Program-made: the position numbers and the translations under genes
In this document: positions 16,873 through 23,371 of the stretch, piece after piece
Position numbering within the stretch: the first letter of the stretch is position 1
How the letters are laid out: every line of letters begins with the position of its first letter
Notes under the pieces: generated by a model
Told to the model about the DNA's origin: nothing
The model's database searches: none
What the model saw: only the letters and a program-made list of their open reading frames with translations
From: JBAXXL01 sp038206725
GTDB lineage: Bacteria > Bacteroidota > Ignavibacteria > Kapaibacteriales > UBA2268
Assembly (NCBI GenBank): GCA_038206725.1
Contig: JBBRAO010000014.1
Coordinates: 1 to 64,000 of the forward strand
Direction of reading: 5' to 3'
DNA length: 64,000 nt

Positions 16873-18342
16873 TTAATTATCATTTAATATTTCTTTTACT
16901 ATTTCACCAAAACTATAATCGGCAACTTCTGTATACTTTTTTAATTTAAAATCTCCTTGTGCTAAAAACGCTGCATTTTGTTTGGCTTTAAGTAAGTGGT
17001 CAACCCAAATGTCAATACTGTTTTTAATCATAATATTATATATATGACAGATTTTAGTTTGTGAAATACGATGAATTCTATCTTGTGCTTGTAAATAATC
17101 ATCAAGATTAAATCCTCTATCATAGAAAATTACATTATTAGCAATTGTAAGTGTTAAACCTTCTTTTGCTGATTGAGGCGTTGCAAATAAAACTTTTGCA
17201 TCACCGTTTTTGAATGCTCGAACAGAATTTGTTCGATCTTCAATTTTCATTTTGCCTGTTATTTTAACTGCATTCAGGTTCTTGTATTTTCTTGAGAAAT
17301 AATCTATATTTCCTGTGAAAATTGACCAAACTATCACTTTCTCATCTCTTCTTATAATTTCTTTTATTAACTCATCGAGTTTTGCTTCTTTACCTGAAAA
17401 AGAGCAATACAAATCATCTAACAACCGAGGATTTGAAGTAATTTGTACTAATCTTAGTAGTCTTTTAATTGAGTCTGGAGATTCGTCAAGTAATGTTTTT
17501 TCATCTCGCTGCAATAAAATTTGCATTTCAGTCCGCACTTTATTATACATTAGGAATTGTGATTCTTCAAAATCAACATAAGTATCATAATACACTTTAT
17601 TAGGAAGTGTTATTATACCACTGTTTTTTGTCTCACGAACAGTAAAATCTTTTATTTTATCAAATATTTCGGACACAGATGTCTCAAATAAATTTCTTTT
17701 TATTTCATTTGTTGATAAGTCATTAGAAAGATCTGTTGTTGATTTGAACTCGCCAAAGTTTGCCCCGAGACTTTTGCCAAAATCAAGAAAGTAAATTTGA
17801 GCCCATATATCATAAGGTCTATTTGCAACAGGTGTACCTGTCATAATAATGCGGATTTTAAATAAACTGGCTATCTCAAAAAAGTCTTGTGTAAGTTTAG
17901 ATTCTGGATTCTTTAATTTTGTAGATTCATCAATAATAATGGCAATATTTCTAGTTTTTAGAAATAGTCTGATTCTCTCTTTTTCACCAGATATTGTTTC
18001 AAAATTTGTAATAACTACTCGAGTTAAGCTATTAAACACATAATAATTCTCACCACGTTTACTAGTCAGTATTTTAGGGTTAATGTTTGTGTGTATTTCA
18101 AACTCTCCACGCCAGTTTTCAACCAATTGTTTTTTTGTGACAATTAGAACAGTATCAATTTCTTTAAATTCTAACCAATACAAAAGGAGATCAATTGCAA
18201 TTTTCGTTTTTCCAAGCCCCTGTTCATGAAAGATTGCTGCAAATGACTTGTCTTTGATTGCTGCAAATGCTTCATATTGATATGGAAATGCATCTAACTT
18301 GGCTGATAGATTTTGCCCAGGTTTATTTATTATCTTTCTCAT
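16873..18342 (-). CDS. SNF2-type DEAD/DEAH-box helicase or translocase
   Basis: The 489-residue SF2 ATPase has all main motifs. Walker A GLGKT is at about 42-46 in FHEQGLGKTKIAIDLLLYW. The DEST box is in IIIDESTKLKNP, and TGTP is in RIIMTGTPVANRPYDIW. Motifs V/VI are GLTLTIANNVIFYDRG and QAQDRIHRISQ, typical of SNF2 enzymes that translocate on double-stranded DNA. No extra domain is present, so it is a minimal engine that needs partners. Its start overlaps the nuclease gene by 4 bp (18339-18342), a strong sign that nuclease and helicase work as a pair. Similar nuclease-helicase pairs occur in phages (family knowledge). Confidence 0.92.
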   Translation of the reverse strand: MRKIINKPGQNLSAKLDAFPYQYEAFAAIKDKSFAAIFHEQGLGKTKIAIDLLLYWLEFKEIDTVLIVTKKQLVENWRGEFEIHTNINPKILTSKRGENYYVFNSLTRVVITNFETISGEKERIRLFLKTRNIAIIIDESTKLKNPESKLTQDFFEIASLFKIRIIMTGTPVANRPYDIWAQIYFLDFGKSLGANFGEFKSTTDLSNDLSTNEIKRNLFETSVSEIFDKIKDFTVRETKNSGIITLPNKVYYDTYVDFEESQFLMYNKVRTEMQILLQRDEKTLLDESPDSIKRLLRLVQITSNPRLLDDLYCSFSGKEAKLDELIKEIIRRDEKVIVWSIFTGNIDYFSRKYKNLNAVKITGKMKIEDRTNSVRAFKNGDAKVLFATPQSAKEGLTLTIANNVIFYDRGFNLDDYLQAQDRIHRISQTKICHIYNIMIKNSIDIWVDHLLKAKQNAAFLAQGDFKLKKYTEVADYSFGEIVKEILNDN

Positions 18343-18752
18343 ATGATACTTATATTCCCTGCGTCGTTTAACAAATGAAACACTGCTGTTGAATTCAGTT
18401 CATTTTTTAATTTTTTTATTAAGTTCTTTATTCTTGCGAAGGAATAGAGTGATGTGCATATAAGAATATGCTTTTCACCATGGAATAATGATGCTTCTAT
18501 AATATATGATTTATATTGTTCTATACTATGTTTTCGATCAATATCATTCATTGTTTTCGCTTCACCAATAATTAAGTACTTTAAATCTTTGTAGTATAAA
18601 TCAGGTATAAAATTGCCTATGGTTCTATCTGGTCTTCTACTACTATCAGGTAAATCTATTAATATAAAAGGTATTAACTCACTTGGTATTATTGTAGAAG
18701 TATGTTCTGCAATTTTTCGTATATAATTAATATGGTCAATTGATTCAGGCAT
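18339..18752 (-). CDS. Putative PD-(D/E)XK nuclease (VRR-NUC-like)
   Basis: The 137-residue protein has the signature of the restriction-endonuclease fold: D51 in GNFIPDLYYKD, then E64-A-K66 in YLIIGEAKT, then a helix with a conserved Gln/Tyr (HSIEQYKSYI). The spacing P-D-x12-E-x-K fits the catalytic core, and the size fits VRR-NUC or other single-domain family members. It is followed, with a 4-bp overlap, by the SNF2-type helicase and preceded after 4 bp by the broken ParB-like gene. No methyltransferase is present, so a classical restriction-modification role is unlikely. The frame is intact. Confidence 0.72.
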   Translation of the reverse strand: MPESIDHINYIRKIAEHTSTIIPSELIPFILIDLPDSSRRPDRTIGNFIPDLYYKDLKYLIIGEAKTMNDIDRKHSIEQYKSYIIEASLFHGEKHILICTSLYSFARIKNLIKKLKNELNSTAVFHLLNDAGNISII

Positions 18753-18756
18753 ATGA

Positions 18757-19766
18757 CTAATCTTCAGGTTGAATATCCTTTATAATGTCTTGTAAAACAT
18801 CGAAAATATTAAGAAGCATGGTTTTCTTTTTATCATAATCTGGATCACTGCTTAATTTTTTTACTTCTTTATATTCTAAGCTGTTAAGTGATTCTAAAAA
18901 TTTCGCGCCTAGAATATCATAGGGGATATTGTTCAATTCGTTATGTGAATTTTCTGTCACAGCAATTTTTTTTACAGCTTCCGATATATTCTTTTTAAGA
19001 AAAACTTTCAATGCTTCTTGATCTTTAAGTACTGCCGGTAATTGTCTGACATTTTGTGCAGTATCAATATTGTCATTTACTACCCATTTCGCAAAATCTT
19101 CTTTAGAAAAACCTTTTGAAGTTAGAGCGAATGTAATTGTAGAACGCTGTAACTCAATAAATTTTGAAAATTCTCTTATGTCAAAATCATCTCCTGTTTC
19201 AGCAACTACTTTCGAATAAAATACTTGCATATCGCGGTAAGCACTTATTAATTTATTAATCTCCGGACTATTGCCACCACACATGGAAATTATTGAAGAC
19301 ATTGGCATGTGTTCAATTTCACTAAGTTGGTGTAAATATTTACCTTAGAATATGGATCCCACTCACGAGGTCCAACTAAATGTGATTGTAACCTGATTGA
19401 GTGTTTTTCCGAATCAGATAATTCAACATAAACGATTGAACTAATATTATCCCAAGGACCTGTTGGGTTTGATATAAGGAACTCTTTGTAGATTTGAAGT
19501 CTTGTATTGCCCTCAATAACAATTAATTCTCCATCTTTTTCTTGGTTTACAATAATTGGATGAATAATGCCACCACTGACTTTAATTGATTCCTTTAAGG
19601 TATTATAAGAGGTTGATGAATCACCATTGCCTGGATTTGTAAGTGCGAGGGCAATTGCTTCACTTGTTATCTCTCCAGCGTAAATTTCAAGATATTGCTT
19701 GATTCTTGGGTTGCCTTTATCAAGATGAATATCTGCTATTTTTAATTCTGTGTACTTTGGTTTCAT
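18757..19766 (-). pseudogene. Second ParB-like gene, split by a one-base frameshift
   Basis: Two open frames make one gene. The upstream part (19290-19766) carries the ParB fold: LDKGNPRIKQY...LIVIEGNTRLQIYKEF and LVGPREWDPYSK. It then runs into VNIYTNLVKLN and stops. The downstream part (18757-19308) continues the same family in another frame. Reading that frame back past its ATG gives KYLHQLSEIEH-MPMSSIISMCGG, which aligns with GYLYRRRKESKLPVETMAKELG of the intact paralogue at 15892-16860. A one-base deletion near 19341-19344 explains the break. The restored protein would be about 335 residues, close to the paralogue's 322. Confidence 0.75.
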
Positions 19767-20896
19767 TTTTTATACTTATTAATTTGGTCAAATCTTAAAT
19801 CAAAATATTTTTTTGTTGTTTCTGGGTATATTTTTTCAAAATCAAGAAATGCTCGTAAAGCGGAGCAAGTTGTTTCAGTGTTTTTATGGTAGTTCTGGTT
19901 GGCCTCACAAAACTGTCTAAACGACATTTTTTTAAAAAATTGAGGTTGATTGCACCATCTTGCAATTTGAGTATAAAATGTTTGTAGTTCAGTATTTTTA
20001 TATTTTTCATGTCTCATAATATAAGGGAGGCATCCGTATTTCATAAGTATTTTAATTCTTTCAAAAGTATTTTAATTCTTTCAAAAGTATTTATAATATC
20101 TTGTTCATTCTGTGAATCATACGCACACATTATATATAGCTTGGTTGTTTTTGTTGAAAACCTCTTCCACAATCTCAATTTTTTTTCAATGATATCTTTA
20201 TCTTCAATATGGTCGAATGCAAAAATAAAATCACCCTTGTATCTTGTATTTGCAAGCCTTTTTGCAATTTTTTCATTCATTAAACGAATATCTAGGCCTT
20301 GGCGAAATTGAAATGGTTTTTTTGTTGCTTCTAATTCATCTAATATTGTTTCCCAACCTGAAAATGCCAAAAAATTATCATCCCAAAGGTATATATAGGG
20401 CCTATCCTGGTCAATAAATTCTATTATTGGAGAATGTTTAATTGCTTTATGATATTTCTTGTTTACGCAAAATGAACATTTTCTAAAACAACCCCTTGTT
20501 GTAAACCCAATGGAATAATTCAAGTAATCAGAAAAACGTTTTTTTGTTTTTCCTTTAAGGATTTCTTCTTCGACGTAGTTTTGATATAATCCATAATCTG
20601 GCACATGATGTTCTATTTTATCCTCAAGAAAATCATCACCATCAGGGAAAAAAACCAGTTCCTCCAATAACGATATTTGGTAGATTTATAACATTATCTG
20701 GTATTTTAGTAAAAGTAAAAACTTTTGAAATAAATATTTTATCATAAACCAATAAATTATTGTATTTAGTAATTAATTCAACATTGTGGCCAGCATTTTT
20801 ATAAAACCCACTTATTTTCATTAAAGCTAGGTTTGGGTGTCTTGTTCCGTTATCTAATAAATCTGCGTCTATAATTCCAACGTTTATTAATGCCAC
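19763..20896 (-). pseudogene. Radical SAM protein gene broken by two frameshifts
   Basis: Three consecutive minus-strand frames form one protein of about 370 residues. Part 1 (20642-20896) is a B12-binding-like N-terminus: VGIIDADLLDNGTRHPNLALMKISGFYK...KVFTFTKIP...IVIGGTG. Part 2 (20041-20667) has the [4Fe-4S] motif C60-x3-C64-x2-C67 in TTRGCFRKCSFC and FRQGLDIRLMNEKIAKRLA. Part 3 (19763-20044) is the C-terminus: KYGCLPYIMRHEKY. The first break is a run of seven T on the coding strand (GGTTTTTTTCCC); six would keep the frame. The second is a 20-bp tandem duplication at 20051-20090. Proteins of this type are seen in phages and mobile elements and have no established substrate (memory, unverified). 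Confidence 0.75.
20051..20090. repeat. Perfect 20-bp tandem duplication inside the radical SAM gene
   Basis: TTTAATTCTTTCAAAAGTAT occurs twice head to tail (20051-20070 and 20071-20090). Twenty is not a multiple of three, so the duplication shifts the frame. Removing one unit joins ...INTFERIKIL to MKYGCLPYIM in one frame, which restores a natural-looking radical SAM C-terminus. Confidence 0.95.
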
Positions 20897-21079
20897 ATTC
20901 TAATCACTATAGTAAATAAAAATTCTACAATCATATCACTTTAATGAGTTGTCATTTATCATAATTTTTTGATTCTTCACGAAACGTACATCTCATAATG
21001 CAAATTTAATAAATTATTGTTAAATAAATACAGATATTCTTAAAAAGAGGTCATTAATATGCCGCAACCACAACCATTT

Positions 21080-21205
21080 TCAACCAAAATATCCTTTCAA
21101 ATCTATAATAGTTGGTGTGTTACTGGCACCATTTATCTCTTCCCATAATTCCCCATAATCTGTTGAAAGTCTTCCACCGAGGGCTTTTAGCCTGAGGAAG
21201 ATGTA
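21080..21205 (-). other. Possible C-terminal remnant of an unidentified gene in the 20897-21358 spacer
   Basis: On the minus strand a 41-codon open frame reads ...LKALGGRLSTDYGELW followed by EEINGASNTPTIIDLKGYFG and a stop at 21080-21082. It has protein-like composition but no start and is cut off by a stop at 21206-21208, just before the long inverted repeat. I do not recognise the family. The rest of the spacer (20897-21058) is AT-rich and probably holds the island's promoter, but no clear consensus was seen. Confidence 0.3.
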
Positions 21206-21210
21206 TTAAA

Positions 21211-21360
21211 AAAACCTTATTTTATATTCTTAACCTTAGTAGAAAGGCGATATGTGCGAACATAAACCTTATTACCTTATTTTTGCTGTTAATAAGCTAA
21301 TAAGGTTGGAAGATGATGGTGCCGAATTTTCTACTAAGGTTATATGGGAAATAAGGTTTT
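21211..21360. repeat. 150-bp nested inverted repeat (possible MITE-like element or cruciform)
   Basis: Outer arms: AAAACCTTATTT (21211-21222) followed by TTAACCTTAGTAGAAA (21230-21245), mirrored by TTTTCTACTAAGGTTAT (21327-21343) followed by GAAATAAGGTTTT (21348-21360). Inner arms: AACCTTATTACCTTATT (21265-21281) and AATAAGCTAATAAGGTT (21291-21307), with one mismatch. All arms are built on AACCTTA/TAAGGTT. No coding sequence is evident inside. It lies between the end of the accessory island and hpnD. Confidence 0.8.
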
Positions 21361-21453
21361 AAGATTCTTCCCCATTCAAAATTTTACATTCAAAATTCAA
21401 AATTGCTCGAGGACGGATTTCCGTTCTGCTCGGGAATGACCAAAACAAATGAT

Positions 21454-21514
21454 GGACAGGTCGCGACCTGTCCCTACATTCAAAAAAACGTTCCCAAGCG
21501 GGAGCTTGGTAACG
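21454..21514. repeat. Pair of palindromes downstream of hpnD
   Basis: GGACAGGTCGCGACCTGTCC (21454-21473) is a perfect 20-bp palindrome. CGTTCCCAAGC (21489-21499) pairs with GCTTGGTAACG (21504-21514) with one mismatch and a GGGA loop. Similar sequences are widespread dispersed repeats in many bacterial genomes (memory, unverified). One of them may serve as the 3' end hairpin of hpnCD. Confidence 0.7.
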
Positions 21515-21525
21515 AGAAGTGAATT

Positions 21526-22407
21526 TTACTTTCTTAATTTCCAAATCGTCTTAATCGCTATCCCGATTTTTTCCAATTTGCTCAGTTTTATTCGGTTTTC
21601 GCTAAATACGTTGTAGTTTTTGCTTATGATTTTTTCTAAAATGGCGTGGTATGTGCCTTTCATTATTTCCGATGCGAGCATAAGTCTTTTATCCTTTACT
21701 TGCGCGAGGTAGCATTCGGTTTTGATATAATTGCTTTCGGCTAATCCGCCTAATTGTTTCATCATAGCAATGAATTTGGTATTATACTCTTTTGCGGTAA
21801 GGTTGGTTGCACTGTAACGATATTTATCGAGTAATTCAGTTGGAATATATCTATAATTCCGCTTAGCATCGTCTTCCACATCGCGCATAATATTGGTGAT
21901 TTGCAGGGCGTAGCCTAATGAAACAGCGTATTTAGCGGCGTTATCACTCGTATCGCCAAATATATTCAGACAGATCAAACCGACTATTGATGCAACACCA
22001 TAGCAATACTTCAGCATATCTTCGATAGTTTCGTAATCTTTTTTTCGCAGGTCTTGCGATATTCCGTCAAATAAAATTTCTATTTGCGAAATGGGTATGC
22101 TATATTTGTGAATTGCCCAAGCAAGAGGTTCTAAAAGCGGATAGACAGGGTTACCATAATATATATCCAATATTGCGTCCTTCCAAAATTTCATCCGCTT
22201 TTCTTTCTCTGCAACCTCGCGGTGAGATAAATTATCGGATGAATCAACAATATCGTCTAAATAACTGCATAAAGTATATATACTTGTAATAGCCGAACGT
22301 TTATCCTTCGGCATAAAGAAAAACGATAGTGCAAAATTGGATTCGCAGGTTGCAATCGCGCCATAGCTTTCAATTTGTGCTAAATCTTTTTTACAAATAG
22401 GCTTCAT
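21526..22407 (-). CDS. hpnD: Squalene/phytoene synthase family protein, HpnD-like (presqualene diphosphate synthase)
   Basis: The 293-residue head-to-head prenyl synthase has both aspartate-rich motifs: YLDDIVDSSD (about 50-59) and NIMRDVEDDAKRNYRYIP (about 172-189), where Mg-diphosphate binds. In the HpnCDE route, HpnD joins two farnesyl diphosphates into presqualene diphosphate. It is paired with the paralogue hpnC, which overlaps it by 4 bp, and this pairing supports the hpnCD call over carotenoid CrtB. HpnE and squalene-hopene cyclase are not in the window, so the product (hopanoid or carotenoid) cannot be settled. Confidence 0.85.
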   Translation of the reverse strand: MKPICKKDLAQIESYGAIATCESNFALSFFFMPKDKRSAITSIYTLCSYLDDIVDSSDNLSHREVAEKEKRMKFWKDAILDIYYGNPVYPLLEPLAWAIHKYSIPISQIEILFDGISQDLRKKDYETIEDMLKYCYGVASIVGLICLNIFGDTSDNAAKYAVSLGYALQITNIMRDVEDDAKRNYRYIPTELLDKYRYSATNLTAKEYNTKFIAMMKQLGGLAESNYIKTECYLAQVKDKRLMLASEIMKGTYHAILEKIISKNYNVFSENRIKLSKLEKIGIAIKTIWKLRK

Positions 22408-23330
22408 AAAACCATCCTTAATGCTTTAGCAACGATTGTAATCTTATCGAAGGTATTTAATTTTGGACGGAATGTAAAGAGCTCTGCTTTATTAGCTATA
22501 CACTTTTTCAAAATCATTTCACCACCGGCAAGAACCGCGGCAATTTCTAATTTCAAGCGGGAGTTCTTAAGGTTTTTGATTAAACCGCGTCCTTTGGAGA
22601 ACAAACTTTGAGTTTCGGCGAATAAATAATCCATACAATTGTTAAAATTCGATGTACTCGGGAAAATGATATTTGCCGAGGTAAAGCATTCGAGCGGAAT
22701 GTCGAATCGTTCCAAAATATCGAGCGGGATATAGCATCGGTTGATATTTTTATCAATTGATATATCCTGCCAAAAGTTTGCCATTTGCAAAGCGGTGCAT
22801 ATAGCGTCGGAGTATTCTAAATTTGGTTTGTTACATTCATCGAAAAGCGATAATACGAGCTCACCAACTGGATTAGCAGAGTATTTGCAATAATCATATA
22901 ATCCGGCTAAAGAAGTAAAAGGTTGGAAATCCGAATCCTTTTTAAAAGCTGTGATTAGCTTCTGAAAAGGGTTCAAAGACAAATTTATTTGTTTTATCGT
23001 ATTCTGAAGGGCAAAAAAGATTGGGTGTTTTTGTTCAAGTAATTCATAATTATATGTCAATGAGCTTTGGAATTGTTCCAAGGCTTCTAATTTCATTTTA
23101 GAGTCGCCCACAAGTTCATCACCTAAATCATCCGCCGTGCGAGCATAAGCGTAAATAGCATAGAAGTGGGGGCGAAGCTCTTTGGGAATAAGGAACGAAC
23201 CTACAGGGAAATTTTCGTAATGCTTGGTTGCTATTTTCTTGCAAAAAGCATAAGAATCGGCAAGATTGTTAACTGTGTAACAACCGGCCGATTCTTTAAC
23301 TATTTCTTTGAGATAATTTTGCATATTCAT
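22404..23330 (-). CDS. hpnC: Squalene synthase HpnC-like
   Basis: The protein of about 308 residues has the HpnC pattern: SYAFCKKIATKHYENFPVGSFLIPKELRPHFYAIYAYARTADDLGDE with the first Asp-rich site, and the second site degenerate in MANFWQDISIDKNINRCYIPLD. HpnC converts presqualene diphosphate to hydroxysqualene in the three-enzyme squalene route. A TTG at 23336 would extend it by two codons. ATG at 23330 is preferred, though ATG at 23324 is also possible. A strong terminator hairpin ends only 8 bp before this start. The stop overlaps the hpnD start by 4 bp. Confidence 0.87.
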   Translation of the reverse strand: MNMQNYLKEIVKESAGCYTVNNLADSYAFCKKIATKHYENFPVGSFLIPKELRPHFYAIYAYARTADDLGDELVGDSKMKLEALEQFQSSLTYNYELLEQKHPIFFALQNTIKQINLSLNPFQKLITAFKKDSDFQPFTSLAGLYDYCKYSANPVGELVLSLFDECNKPNLEYSDAICTALQMANFWQDISIDKNINRCYIPLDILERFDIPLECFTSANIIFPSTSNFNNCMDYLFAETQSLFSKGRGLIKNLKNSRLKLEIAAVLAGGEMILKKCIANKAELFTFRPKLNTFDKITIVAKALRMVL

Positions 23331-23338
23331 AATCAAAA

Positions 23339-23364
23339 AAAAGCTGAAATTAATTTCAGCTTTT
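23339..23364 (-). terminator. Perfect palindrome between the PpiD-like gene and hpnC
   Basis: AAAAGCTGAAAT-TA-ATTTCAGCTTTT is a perfect 26-bp palindrome. On the minus strand it is followed by more T residues, so it acts as an intrinsic terminator 7 bp after the PpiD-like stop. Its other edge is 8 bp before the hpnC start, leaving no room for a promoter between them. Confidence 0.85.
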
Positions 23365-23371
23365 ATCTAAA

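Noticed and set aside
15206..20896. Reading the island as a dpd-type DNA modification cluster or a classical restriction-modification system
   Set aside because: No TGT-like DpdA or queuosine-type genes and no methyltransferase are present; only the ParB/SNF2 pairing is shared.
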